The notes under the pieces: generated by a model
The model's input: the letters and a program-made list of their open reading frames with translations, nothing else
Told to the model about the DNA's origin: nothing
Database searches by the model: none
Position numbers and translations under genes: made by a program
Assembly (NCBI GenBank): GCA_024236155.1
Contig: JACKLA010000002.1
Coordinates: forward strand, 384,324 to 448,323
Reading direction: 5' to 3'
Source: Sphingomonadaceae bacterium
GTDB taxonomy: Bacteria > Pseudomonadota > Alphaproteobacteria > Sphingomonadales > Sphingomonadaceae
Length of the DNA stretch: 64,000 nucleotides
In this document: positions 27,178 to 36,115 of the stretch, in pieces
Layout: the number at the start of each line of letters is the position of its first letter
Position numbering within the stretch: the first letter of the stretch is position 1

Positions 27178-28113
27178 TCACGCAACCCCTGCAATAACAC
27201 GCGCCACAAGGTCGGGATCGAACGGGCGCAAATCGTCTATCTTTTCGCCCACGCCGATAGCATGGATGGGCAGGCCGTATTGCTCTGCCGCTGCGACGAG
27301 CACGCCGCCGCGCGCGGTTCCGTCCAGCTTGGTCATGATGAGACCGGTGACGCCTGCGACCTCCTTGAACACGTCGATCTGGGCGAGGGCGTTCTGGCCG
27401 TTGGTTGCATCGAGCACCAGCACCACATCGTGCGGCGCTTCGGGGTTGAGGCGTCCGAGGACTTTGCGGATCTTGGCCAGCTCGTCCATCAATTCGCGCT
27501 TGTTCTGCAACCGGCCGGCAGTGTCGACCACCAGCGCATCGATCCCCTGATCGGTCGCGGCTTTCACCCCGTCGAACACAATGCTCGCCGGATCGCCGCC
27601 TTCGGGGCCGCGCACGATCGGGACATTGATGCGCTCGGCCCAGGTCGCAAGCTGGCCGATGGCGGCGGCGCGAAAGGTGTCGCCCGCCGCCAGCATCACG
27701 CCATAGTCGTCTTCCTGGAACCAGTGCGCCAGCTTGGCGATGGTGGTCGTCTTGCCGCTGCCATTGACCCCGATGACCAGGATGACCTGCGGGCGGGGAA
27801 AAGCGGTGATCTCGATCGGCTTGGCAACCGGGCGCAGGATTTCGGCGATTTCCTCTGCCACGGCTTCCTTCAGTTCGCGCTCGGTGATGTTGAGACCGAA
27901 GCGCTTTTCGGCCAGCTTGGCGCGGATACGCGCAGCAGCGGACGGGCCGAGGTCGGACATGATCAGCGCATCCTCGACCGTGTCGAGCGTGCTGTCGTCG
28001 AGCTTCGCCGTGCCGACGATGCCGGTGATCGGGGCCGCCAGGTTTTCGGACAGTCTCTCGGAAGTCTTGCGGAAGCCGCCGAACAGCCGATCCTTCCAGC
28101 TTGTCTCGCTCAT
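27178..28113 (-). CDS. ftsY: Signal recognition particle receptor FtsY
   Basis: SRP-receptor GTPase that docks ribosome-nascent chain complexes at the membrane. The 311-residue protein is an NG-domain FtsY with only a short N-terminal extension in place of the acidic A domain of E. coli. The P-loop GVNGSGKTTTIAKLA (about 113-127), DTAGR, TKLDGTARGG and GVGEKIDDLRPFD motifs are present. ATG 28113 overlaps the mtaB stop by 4 nt. Confidence 0.96.
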   Translation of the reverse strand: MSETSWKDRLFGGFRKTSERLSENLAAPITGIVGTAKLDDSTLDTVEDALIMSDLGPSAAARIRAKLAEKRFGLNITERELKEAVAEEIAEILRPVAKPIEITAFPRPQVILVIGVNGSGKTTTIAKLAHWFQEDDYGVMLAAGDTFRAAAIGQLATWAERINVPIVRGPEGGDPASIVFDGVKAATDQGIDALVVDTAGRLQNKRELMDELAKIRKVLGRLNPEAPHDVVLVLDATNGQNALAQIDVFKEVAGVTGLIMTKLDGTARGGVLVAAAEQYGLPIHAIGVGEKIDDLRPFDPDLVARVIAGVA

Positions 28114-29285
28114 TTCAGGAGGCCTTCCTCGACAGTCTGCGGCGTGATGGTGACGATGCTGCCCGCAGGCGTGCCTTCGGGCAAGGCTATGCGGGCGAAG
28201 TTCGGGGCATAGCCGGTCCCGTCGCGTTCGGCGAGCACATCCATCGATTGCCCACGCAATCCGTCGAGCCATCTCGTGCGAACCGCTGCAACATCCCCAC
28301 GCAGGTCGGCGGCGCGCTGTTTCACCGTCGCCCGGCCTGTTTGCGGCATGCGCGCGGCAGGCGTGCCGGGGCGGGGCGAATAGGGGAAGATGTGACCGTG
28401 GACGATATCGAGCGCATGGATGATCGAACGGTTTTCCGCATGCATCGCATCACCCTCGGTCGGGAAACCGGCGATCAGGTCGGCACCGATGGCCATTTCG
28501 GGTCGCCGGGCCTTGAGACGCTCGACCAGCGCGATGGCATCGGCGCGGCTGTGGCGGCGCTTCATGCGCTTGAGGATCAGGTCGTGACCGTGCTGCAAGG
28601 ACAGGTGCAAATGCGGCATGACGCGCGGTTCCTGCGCGAATAGCTCCTCCAGCAACGGGTCGATCTCGATCCCGTCGAGCGAGGACATGCGCAGGCGTGG
28701 CAACTGGGGGAAAGCGTCGAGCACCGCCTGCACCATCGTGCCGAGGGCAGGGCGATCTGGCAGGTCGTGACCCCAGCTGGTCACGTCCACGCCCGTAAGC
28801 ACCACTTCGGGCGCCCCCTGGTCGATATGGCGTTCAACCTCGCGCAGCACCTCGGCGATGCTCAGCGACCGGCTGGGCCCGCGCCCCTGCGGGATGACGC
28901 AGAAGGTGCAGGCATGGTCGCAGCCGTTCTGCACGGTCACGAAAGCGCGGGTGCGCGATGCCGGGCGGGGAGGGGCGCTTTCCGGCACATTCCATGCGCG
29001 CGGATCGAGCTTGGCAGTGTTCTCCACCAGCCCGTCGACCTCCGGCATGGCGGCAAGTTGCTCGCGCTCGATATCTGCCGCGCAGCCGGTCACCAGCAGT
29101 CGTGCATCGGGATTGGCGCGGCGCGCGCGGCGGATGGCCTGCCTCGTCTGACGCACCGCCTCGCTCGTTACCGCGCAGCTGTTGACGACCACGACACCGG
29201 TCTCGCCAGCCAGCATGTCGCGGATACGCTCGCTTTCGGAAATATTGAGACGGCAGCCGAGCGAAATCACCTCAGGCGCATTCAT
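28110..29285 (-). CDS. mtaB: tRNA t6A37 methylthiotransferase MtaB
   Basis: Radical-SAM enzyme that converts t6A37 to ms2t6A in ANN-decoding tRNAs. The 391-residue protein has the N-terminal MTTase domain with its cluster cysteines (LGCRLN, NSCAV, VTGCA), the radical SAM motif CDHACTFC near residue 140, and a TRAM-like C-terminus. The MtaB branch is chosen over MiaB by the LGCRLN start and genome context beside dapF/ftsY. ATG 29285 overlaps the dapF stop by 4 nt. Confidence 0.9.
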   Translation of the reverse strand: MNAPEVISLGCRLNISESERIRDMLAGETGVVVVNSCAVTSEAVRQTRQAIRRARRANPDARLLVTGCAADIEREQLAAMPEVDGLVENTAKLDPRAWNVPESAPPRPASRTRAFVTVQNGCDHACTFCVIPQGRGPSRSLSIAEVLREVERHIDQGAPEVVLTGVDVTSWGHDLPDRPALGTMVQAVLDAFPQLPRLRMSSLDGIEIDPLLEELFAQEPRVMPHLHLSLQHGHDLILKRMKRRHSRADAIALVERLKARRPEMAIGADLIAGFPTEGDAMHAENRSIIHALDIVHGHIFPYSPRPGTPAARMPQTGRATVKQRAADLRGDVAAVRTRWLDGLRGQSMDVLAERDGTGYAPNFARIALPEGTPAGSIVTITPQTVEEGLLK

Positions 29286-30100
29286 CCGAAATCGTCCCAT
29301 TCGAACGATCCGCGGAAACTCTCGGTCGCCGGGCCGGTCATGGTGATCCGGTTGTCTTCACCCCAGCCGATAGTGAGATTGCCACCGGCGAGCCGTATCT
29401 CGACTTCGCGGTCGGCCAGCCCACGCCGCATCGCGGCAATCGCAGTGGCGCAGGCCCCGGTCCCGCAAGCGCGGGTTTCACCGACGCCGCGTTCCCAAAC
29501 GCGCAAGGCCACGGTCTGGCGGTCGATCACACTGGCGACGTTGACGTTCACCCGCTCGGGAAAGACCGGATCATGTTCGATCAGCGGGCCAAGCGTCTCG
29601 AGGTCGATCAACTGCGTGTCGGGCACGAAGAAGACCGCATGCGGATTGCCGACATTCACCCCGACCGGATTTTGCAAGTCTTCCCAGCCCAGCGGCAAGG
29701 ACAGCGTGTCCATCGCATAGGCCAGCGGGATAGCTTCCCAGCCAAGGCGCGGCTCCCCCATATCGACCGAGGCCCCACCGGCTATTGGATCGGCGCGCAG
29801 CAGGCCGCCCGATGTGGCGATGCTGGCAGGCACGCCATGCAGCATGGCGACGGCCCTGGTCGCATTCCCGCATGCTTCCACCTCGCCGCCATCATGGTTG
29901 AATATCCGCATGAGGAAATCGGCATCCGATCCTTCGGATGCAGGCTCAAGCAGGATCAACTGGTCGCAGCCGATCCCGGTGTTGCGATCCGCCAGTGCCT
30001 TCGCTTTCGCGGGCGTCATGTCAGGCAGGGCGGTTTCGCGTGCGTCGAGCACGACGAAATCATTGCCCAGACCGTGCATCTTGGTGAAGGAAACGCGCAT
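29282..30100 (-). CDS. dapF: Diaminopimelate epimerase
   Basis: Interconverts LL- and meso-diaminopimelate for lysine and peptidoglycan. The 272-residue protein carries both catalytic cysteines in EVEACGNATRA and ETRACGTGACA, and MHGLGNDFVVLD at the start. ATG 30100 is used because the family begins MRVSFTKMHG; an ATG at 30112 is in frame. First gene of the reverse operon dapF-mtaB-ftsY-yciB. Confidence 0.95.
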   Translation of the reverse strand: MRVSFTKMHGLGNDFVVLDARETALPDMTPAKAKALADRNTGIGCDQLILLEPASEGSDADFLMRIFNHDGGEVEACGNATRAVAMLHGVPASIATSGGLLRADPIAGGASVDMGEPRLGWEAIPLAYAMDTLSLPLGWEDLQNPVGVNVGNPHAVFFVPDTQLIDLETLGPLIEHDPVFPERVNVNVASVIDRQTVALRVWERGVGETRACGTGACATAIAAMRRGLADREVEIRLAGGNLTIGWGEDNRITMTGPATESFRGSFEWDDFG

Positions 30101-30143
30101 GACAGGGCGCATCTATGGACTGCGCTCCCGACAGTCCAGTGCC

Positions 30144-31856
30144 TTAGGCCTGGCGTTGTCCCGGCAAGTCGCCGGCTTCGGTCGTATCGCCTGTTTGCGA
30201 AGTCTCGTTTTCGCCCTTCAGCAGCCCGAGCGCAGCAAGCCTGTCACGCACTGCCAGTGCCTCTTCGGGACGGCCGTAAAGATAGCCCTGACCCTTCATC
30301 GCGCCCTTGCCGCGCAGGGCCTGCAGGATCTTGCCGTCCTCGATCCCTTCGGCGGTGATCGGCAGGTCCAGGCCATCTCCCAGCGCGATGATCGCATTGA
30401 TCAGCTTCTCGTTCGCGTCCTCTGCATTGAGTTCGCCGACGAAACTGCGGTCGATCTTGAGCCGGTCGAACGGCAGCGAGCGCAATTGCGCGAGGCTGGA
30501 ATAGCCGGTGCCGAAATCGTCGAGGCTGATCCGCACGCCCTGGTTCTTCAGGCTGGTGATCATCGAGCGAACCTGGCCGATATTCTCGTGCAGGCAGCTT
30601 TCGGTTATCTCGATCTCCAGCCGATGCGGCGGGAAATTGTGCTCGACCAGCAGCTTGAGTAGTTTCTGCGCAAACCACGGATCGCGCATCTGGACGGGTG
30701 AGATATTGACCGACAGGGTCAGGTCGTTCGCCCATTCCTTGGCATCTTCCAGCGCGATACCTATCAGTTGTTCGGACATTGCCGAAATCAGCCCCAGTTC
30801 TTCTGCGATCGGGATGAAGATGTTGGGATTGACCACGCCGTGATCGGGCGAGTGCCAGCGTGCGAGCATTTCGAAACCGACGATCTCGCCGCTCTCGATG
30901 TCGATTTGCTGCTCGTAATAGGGGACGAACTCGCCATTCTGGATGCCCAGGCGGATACCGCTTTCCATCTCGCTGCGGAAACGCAGTTCGGTTTCCATCG
31001 TGGCCTCGAACCAGGAATAGCGGTTCTTGCCCTGCTTCTTGGCGTTGTACATCGCGATGTCCGCGCGGTGCAGCAGCTTTTCGCCGAGCGAACGGTCGCT
31101 GTCGGCGTCGCCGCCGATCCGGCAGGTCGTGGCGATACCAACGGAGATTGTCGTCTCGATCGGGACATTGTCGAAATTATGCGGGCGCGAAATCCGGTCG
31201 ATCAGTTCATCGGCGATCTGGTCCACCCGGTCGGGCGTGCGCGCGTCATAGGGCACCACGCAGGCGAACTCGTCACCGCCGAGCCGGGATAGCAGGCCGT
31301 GCGGAGGCAAGGCATCGCGCATGCGTTGCGCGGTCGCCTTGAGCAATTGGTCGCCGACCTTGTGGCCGTAGAGATCGTTGACCTGCTTGAAATTGTCGAG
31401 ATCGATCATCAGGAACGCCACCGCGCCGTGCCCGTCGCGGTGTTCGGCAATCAATGCATCGGTGGCCGGTGCGATGCTGCGACGGTTGAGGCAACCGGTC
31501 AGCGGGTCGGTTTCGGCGAGTTGCTTGGCAAGCTCTTCTGCCTCGCGCCGGTCCTCGATCTCCGCCATCAGCTCGCGATAGCGGCGCAGGCCGAAGAGGA
31601 TCAGCGCGATGTTCAGGAGCAGGGCGTTGACCAGCAGGTAGTCGGGGCCGTTTTCATTGTAGAGCCAGCTGCGCATGATCTTCGGCAGCACGGAACCGCC
31701 CGTGCCGACGAACATCAGGATCGCCGCAATCGCGATTCCGAAGGCCACGATATCGCGCTCGGCGCGACGCCGCACAGTGCCCTTGTGGTCGCTGGAACTG
31801 GTCTTGGAACCGAACATGGTCACGGTGGTCGAGTGGTCGACCCAATCCCCCTGCAT
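30144..31856 (-). CDS. GGDEF-EAL cyclic-di-GMP enzyme, membrane-bound
   Basis: A 570-residue c-di-GMP turnover protein with two N-terminal membrane segments (about 37-57 and 74-92), a GGDEF domain (115-285, intact GGDEF at 193-197) and an EAL domain (300-550). The upstream RxxD inhibitory site is absent (PHGL in its place), so product feedback on the cyclase would be lost. The EAL signature reads EML (329-331), while the other metal and catalytic motifs (NISPVQ, ITES, DDFGTGYSSL, KIDRSF, AEGIED) are kept. Both activities are therefore possible. ATG 31856 has no clear ribosome site; ATG 31817 is the alternative start. Confidence 0.9.
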   Translation of the reverse strand: MQGDWVDHSTTVTMFGSKTSSSDHKGTVRRRAERDIVAFGIAIAAILMFVGTGGSVLPKIMRSWLYNENGPDYLLVNALLLNIALILFGLRRYRELMAEIEDRREAEELAKQLAETDPLTGCLNRRSIAPATDALIAEHRDGHGAVAFLMIDLDNFKQVNDLYGHKVGDQLLKATAQRMRDALPPHGLLSRLGGDEFACVVPYDARTPDRVDQIADELIDRISRPHNFDNVPIETTISVGIATTCRIGGDADSDRSLGEKLLHRADIAMYNAKKQGKNRYSWFEATMETELRFRSEMESGIRLGIQNGEFVPYYEQQIDIESGEIVGFEMLARWHSPDHGVVNPNIFIPIAEELGLISAMSEQLIGIALEDAKEWANDLTLSVNISPVQMRDPWFAQKLLKLLVEHNFPPHRLEIEITESCLHENIGQVRSMITSLKNQGVRISLDDFGTGYSSLAQLRSLPFDRLKIDRSFVGELNAEDANEKLINAIIALGDGLDLPITAEGIEDGKILQALRGKGAMKGQGYLYGRPEEALAVRDRLAALGLLKGENETSQTGDTTEAGDLPGQRQA

Positions 31857-32000
31857 TGATCTGTGTTACATTTATGCCCGAACGTGTTGAAGAACTGGTT
31901 AACTTGGGTTTGAGGAAAAGCCGGGGGTCGCAAGGGTGGCCATGGACCGGTGCGCTCGCTATCCGTGGAACCGGTGACAAGCGTGGAGGAACCGCACCCG

Positions 32001-32411
32001 ATGGCTCGTTTCTGGCTGATGAAATCGGAACCCGACGTCTATGGCTGGGACGACCTCGTCGAAGAAGGGGAGGGCACGTGGGACGGCGTCCGCAACCATC
32101 GCGCAAAGAACAACCTTGCCGCGATGGAAGTCGGTGACCAGGCGTTTTTCTATCACTCAAACATCGGGCTCGAGATTGTCGGCATCTGCGAGGTCAGCGT
32201 TGCCGGGATCACAGACCCGACCGACCCCACGGGCAAATGGGCGGCGGTAAAGGTGAAGCCGGTGCGCAAGCTGGCCAATCCGGTGACGCTGAAACAGGTG
32301 AAAGCGGATCCTGCACTGGCCGAGATGGAACTGGTCAAGCTGATGCGCCTGTCGGTCAGCGAAGTTCGCGAAAGCGAGTGGCAGCACATCCTGAAGATGG
32401 CTGGCGAGTAA
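32001..32411 (+). CDS. EVE domain-containing protein
   Basis: A 136-residue PUA-like EVE domain protein (FWLMKSEPDVYGWDDL at the start, then WDGVRNHRAKNNLAAMEVGDQAFFYHSN). EVE domains bind modified bases in DNA or RNA; the stand-alone bacterial form is close to eukaryotic THYN1. The function here is not known. ATG 32001 fits the family start; the frame opens further upstream. Confidence 0.9.
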   Translation: MARFWLMKSEPDVYGWDDLVEEGEGTWDGVRNHRAKNNLAAMEVGDQAFFYHSNIGLEIVGICEVSVAGITDPTDPTGKWAAVKVKPVRKLANPVTLKQVKADPALAEMELVKLMRLSVSEVRESEWQHILKMAGE

Positions 32412-32518
32412 GCGCTTACCTGTTCCCGTGGTGCTGAACGAACAGGCTTAATGTCCCAGCTTTAGACGGTGATACATCTGCGCGTGCGCGATGGTTAGCA
32501 GCAGGTTAACCGGCGCCC

Positions 32519-32710
32519 ATGCGTAGATCACTCGTCCTCACCGATGAAACCGCCGGGCACCCGTTCCTGGCCAGCCTGCCGCCGCACATCCGCAAGGGTG
32601 CCGAGCCGAAACCGGCGCGCCCGTGGCTCAGGCTGACGCGTGAGGACTGGATGGGTTTTGTAACCACCTATATCGGCTGCTTCGTCGCAGTTTCGATCTT
32701 TATCGCCTGA
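32519..32710 (+). CDS. Small membrane protein, hypothetical
   Basis: A 63-residue frame with a soluble, proline-rich N-terminal half and a C-terminal hydrophobic segment (about residues 47-62, FVTTYIGCFVAVSIFIA). It lies between the EVE gene and the convergent MFS gene. No family recognised; hydrophobic pattern and codon use look real. Confidence 0.55.
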   Translation: MRRSLVLTDETAGHPFLASLPPHIRKGAEPKPARPWLRLTREDWMGFVTTYIGCFVAVSIFIA

Positions 32711-32725
32711 TTGCTATCCGCTTTG

Positions 32726-34048
32726 TCAGGCGTGGGCGGGTTTCGCCGCAGCATCCTGTTCCGCCTGATACAGCTTCTTGCCCAGCCATGCGGAAAACAG
32801 GCACATGGCGGCGCTGAGCAGCAATTGCTCGCTCACCGAAACACCCAGTGCGCTTAGCCCCATCGCCATCAGCGAACCGCCGACCATCGCGCCCGAATTG
32901 ACGATATTGTTGGCCGCGATGGTGCGCGCGGCCTGGTCGGGCGAGACACGGGTTGTGAGGAAGGCATAAAGCGGCACGACGAACATGCCCCCTGCAATCG
33001 CTATGCCCAGCAGGCACAGCAGTAATAGCATCGCCATCGGCCAGGCAATGAATTCGCTGACGCTGAGCAACTGCGTCGGCTGGTCGGCCGCCCAGATTTT
33101 CGCGACGATGTAGAACGCCACCACGAACAGCCCCATCACGATTACGGATGCGGGAGAATAGCGCGCGGAAACCTTGCCTTTCAGCATGGCGTTGATCGAT
33201 ACCGATCCGATTGCGACACCAACCGAGAAAACCACGAGGAACAGGCTGGCGACTTCCTTGCTCGCCATGATGATGTTCTTGGCCAGCGGTGGGAACTGGA
33301 TGAACAGCACCGCACCGATGGTCCAGAAAAAGCTGATCGCCATGATCGCGTAGAACACCTCGCGATTGTGCATCGTCTCGACGATCAACTGCTTCGACGC
33401 GCGCAGGATATGCCAGTCCAGCGGCTCAACCTTCGCCTGCGGCGGTGCGTCGGGAACCTGTCGGCTGATCAGGTAGCCGATCACGGATGTGACGACGATC
33501 CCGCCTGCCGCCCATTCGACGGGGATCCATCCGGCAAGGATCGTCCCGGCAAGAATGGCGATATAGGTTCCGGCCTCGACCAGCCCGGTCCCCGCCAGCA
33601 CTTCCTCTTTTTTCAGGTGTTGCGGCAGGATCGCGTATTTGATCGGGCCGAGAAAGGTCGATTGCACCCCTGTGAGGAACAGCGCCAGCAGCAGCAGCGG
33701 GATCGCGATTTCGTCAACATAGATACCGCGCCAGGCGAGGTAGAGCCCGCTGGCGCCGATGAGCATCAGGATAATCTCGCATGCCTTGACCTTGCGGATG
33801 ATCGCCGCCTTGTCGCGCATGTCGGCGAGTTGCCCAGCAAGGGCGGACAGGAGGAAGAAAGGCAGGATGAACAGGAAAGAGGCGATGCCGCTGAACAGCC
33901 CTTCCGCCTCTTCCGACTGATAAACGCTGTAGACGACGAACAGCACCATCGCGTTCTTGTAAAGATTGTCGTTGAAAGCGTTGAAAAGCTGGGTGACGAA
34001 CAGCGGCAGGAACCGCCTGCGGCGCAGCAAATGCGTCGTTGTTGTCAT
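32726..34048 (-). CDS. MFS transporter, lysophospholipid transporter (LplT)-like
   Basis: A 440-residue twelve-segment major facilitator protein. The N-terminal RFLPLFVTQLFNAFNDNLYKNAMVLFVVYSVY resembles LplT and the MFS part of acyltransferase fusions that flip lysophospholipids inward. The soluble Aas acyltransferase domain is not fused. ATG 34048 is supported by the family start; the frame opens upstream into pgsA's promoter region. It is divergent from pgsA, another phospholipid gene. Confidence 0.85.
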   Translation of the reverse strand: MTTTTHLLRRRRFLPLFVTQLFNAFNDNLYKNAMVLFVVYSVYQSEEAEGLFSGIASFLFILPFFLLSALAGQLADMRDKAAIIRKVKACEIILMLIGASGLYLAWRGIYVDEIAIPLLLLALFLTGVQSTFLGPIKYAILPQHLKKEEVLAGTGLVEAGTYIAILAGTILAGWIPVEWAAGGIVVTSVIGYLISRQVPDAPPQAKVEPLDWHILRASKQLIVETMHNREVFYAIMAISFFWTIGAVLFIQFPPLAKNIIMASKEVASLFLVVFSVGVAIGSVSINAMLKGKVSARYSPASVIVMGLFVVAFYIVAKIWAADQPTQLLSVSEFIAWPMAMLLLLCLLGIAIAGGMFVVPLYAFLTTRVSPDQAARTIAANNIVNSGAMVGGSLMAMGLSALGVSVSEQLLLSAAMCLFSAWLGKKLYQAEQDAAAKPAHA

Positions 34049-34160
34049 GTAACCCCGCCTGCAACCAGCATCCCTGCGGCGTGGTCTAGCGCAATATGGG
34101 TTTGGGACAAGGGAGAGTCGGTGCTTTTTCCTTCGGCGCGGTTGGGCTAGTGGACTTGCG

Positions 34161-34769
34161 ATGCTGACCTTGCCCAACATCCTCACCCTGTCGCGCATCG
34201 TCGCCGTGCCGTTGCTCGCGGCGCTGCTGTGGTGGCCCGACTGGAAGATGGGCTATGCCTTCGCTTTCGCGCTCTACAGCCTGATGGCGATCACCGATTA
34301 TTTCGACGGCTATCTCGCCCGGTCAAGCGGTGCGGTATCGAAGCTGGGCATCTTCCTCGATCCGATTGCCGACAAGATCATGGTCGCGGCGGTCATCCTC
34401 GTGCTGACGGCGCAGGGGTATTTGCGCGGCCCCTATGTGGGGGACCTGCACGTTATTGCCGGGCTGGTCATCCTGATCCGCGAGATCGCCGTGTCGGGGC
34501 TGCGCGAATTTCTCGCCGGGTTGCAGGTTTCGGTGCCGGTGACCAAGCTCGCCAAGTGGAAAACCACGCTGCAACTGCTTGCGCTCGGTTCGCTGATCCT
34601 TGGCGGTGCGGTGCATGGTCCGCCTCCGGCATCACTTGCGGAGGCCAATCGCGAGATCATGGACCAGTGGATCCATCTCGTCGGTCTGGTCAGCCTGTGG
34701 GGGGCAGCAGTGCTGACGCTGGTAACCGGCTGGGATTACCTGCGGGTCGGCCTCAAGCACATGGACTGA
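34161..34769 (+). CDS. pgsA: CDP-diacylglycerol--glycerol-3-phosphate 3-phosphatidyltransferase
   Basis: Makes phosphatidylglycerophosphate, the precursor of PG and cardiolipin. The 202-residue membrane protein has NILTLSRIVAVP at the start and the CDP-alcohol transferase motif DYFDGYLAR...SKLGIFLDPIADK at about residues 44-71. Together with cdsA, pssA and psd it completes the main phospholipid branches within this window. Confidence 0.95.
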   Translation: MLTLPNILTLSRIVAVPLLAALLWWPDWKMGYAFAFALYSLMAITDYFDGYLARSSGAVSKLGIFLDPIADKIMVAAVILVLTAQGYLRGPYVGDLHVIAGLVILIREIAVSGLREFLAGLQVSVPVTKLAKWKTTLQLLALGSLILGGAVHGPPPASLAEANREIMDQWIHLVGLVSLWGAAVLTLVTGWDYLRVGLKHMD

Positions 34770-34784
34770 GCGCCGCCGCGATGT

Positions 34785-35117
34785 TCAACCGCTGATCGGC
34801 AGGCCGAACCGGTCGCGTGGATCGTTGCGATCGAACTCGTCGGCCGGAGGGAAGCCGTATCGTGCAACCAGGCGGTGGTGGACCGGCGTTCCGAACTTGA
34901 TCCCGGCATTTTTCCCGATCCGCCACACGACACGTCCGGGCACCTCGGTTTTCGGCGCAAGGCGCAGCGTGATCGCGCTACCCTGTTCGAGTTCCGAATC
35001 TTCCGATTCGATCATGCACCCGCCGGATGACAGGTTGTACAGCCGAACATAGTCGGTCCGTTTGTCGACGGTGACCTGGATTTCCTGATCGGTTTCAAAA
35101 CGATTGTACGAACGCAT
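34785..35117 (-). CDS. PilZ domain protein
   Basis: A 110-residue single PilZ domain. The second c-di-GMP motif appears as NLSSGGCMIES (near residue 29-39, D/NxSxxG) and the first as arginine-rich sequence near residues 3-6, which is incomplete compared with RxxxR, so binding of c-di-GMP is likely but not certain. It could act as a receptor for the product of the GGDEF-EAL protein encoded 3 kb upstream. Confidence 0.8.
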   Translation of the reverse strand: MRSYNRFETDQEIQVTVDKRTDYVRLYNLSSGGCMIESEDSELEQGSAITLRLAPKTEVPGRVVWRIGKNAGIKFGTPVHHRLVARYGFPPADEFDRNDPRDRFGLPISG

Positions 35118-35218
35118 GGATAGCGACCCCCTTGGATATCGGACGCGTTCATACTTAGTGTAAAATTTACCAAGAAATCGTGAATTTTTTGAAATTTGTA
35201 AAATTCGCAGAACTTTGG

Positions 35219-36115
35219 TCAGCCCGCGCGCAGTTCCTCGGCAAGCAAGCTGAACTCATCCGAGCGTGGCGAATTCTTGCGCCAGATCAGCGCGATTTCG
35301 CGTGTTGCACTGGCCGATTTCAGCGGTCGGGCCACGACACTGGTGCCCGACAGTATGCCAGCCTCAAGCGCCATTTCCGGCAGCATCGTCAGGCCCAGGC
35401 CATTATCGACCATTTGCACCAGCGTGTGCAGGCTGGTGCCGATCATCGTGGCGCTGGCCCGCAATTCGGGGCGGTTGCAGGCAGCCAGCGAATGTTCGCG
35501 CAGGCAATGACCGTCCTCGAGCAGCAGCAAGCGGCCTTCATCGATCATGTTTGGCGGTACGATGGCTGGCGGGTCGCGCGGGTCGTTCTGCGGGAAGGCA
35601 ACGAACAGCCGATCATCGGCGATGTGCTCCATCTCGACCTCGCCAGTGGCGAAGGGGAGGGCGAGCAGGACGCAATCGACCCGCCCGTGATGCAGCGATT
35701 CCACTGCATCATGGCTCGTCTCTTCGCGCAGCAGCAGCTTGAGGTTGGGTCGTTCCTTGCGCAGCCGGGGCAGGATGCGCGGCAGCATGAAGGGGGCAAT
35801 GGTCGGGATCACGCTCATGCGCAATTCGCCCGACAGTGGTTTGCCGCTCGCCTGCACCAGATCGCTCAGTTCTTCCGCCTCGCGCAGCAGGCGGTGTGCC
35901 TTGGCCACCACCTGTTCGCCAAGCGGGGTGAAGCGGACGACCCGGCGGCTGCGCTCCACCAGTGTCACGCCCAGCAGCGTTTCCAGTTCGCGAATCCCCG
36001 CCGACAAGGTTGACTGTGAGACAAAGCTCGCCTCTGCGGCCCGCCCGAAATGGCCATGCTCGTGCAAGGCAACGAGGTATTGCAGCTGCTTGATGGTGGG
36101 GAGGTAGGTGCTCAT
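35219..36115 (-). CDS. oxyR: LysR-family regulator, OxyR-type peroxide sensor
   Basis: A 298-residue LysR-type activator with an N-terminal winged helix-turn-helix (residues 8-67, FGRAAEASFVSQSTLSAGIREL). The redox cysteines of OxyR are preserved as Cys204 and Cys213 in LLLEDGHCLREHSLAAC, nine residues apart as in E. coli Cys199/Cys208, so it should form the peroxide-induced disulfide and activate peroxide-defence genes. Its ATG overlaps the rnd stop by 4 nt, so it is translated from the rnd transcript rather than divergently from a target gene. Confidence 0.9.
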   Translation of the reverse strand: MSTYLPTIKQLQYLVALHEHGHFGRAAEASFVSQSTLSAGIRELETLLGVTLVERSRRVVRFTPLGEQVVAKAHRLLREAEELSDLVQASGKPLSGELRMSVIPTIAPFMLPRILPRLRKERPNLKLLLREETSHDAVESLHHGRVDCVLLALPFATGEVEMEHIADDRLFVAFPQNDPRDPPAIVPPNMIDEGRLLLLEDGHCLREHSLAACNRPELRASATMIGTSLHTLVQMVDNGLGLTMLPEMALEAGILSGTSVVARPLKSASATREIALIWRKNSPRSDEFSLLAEELRAG

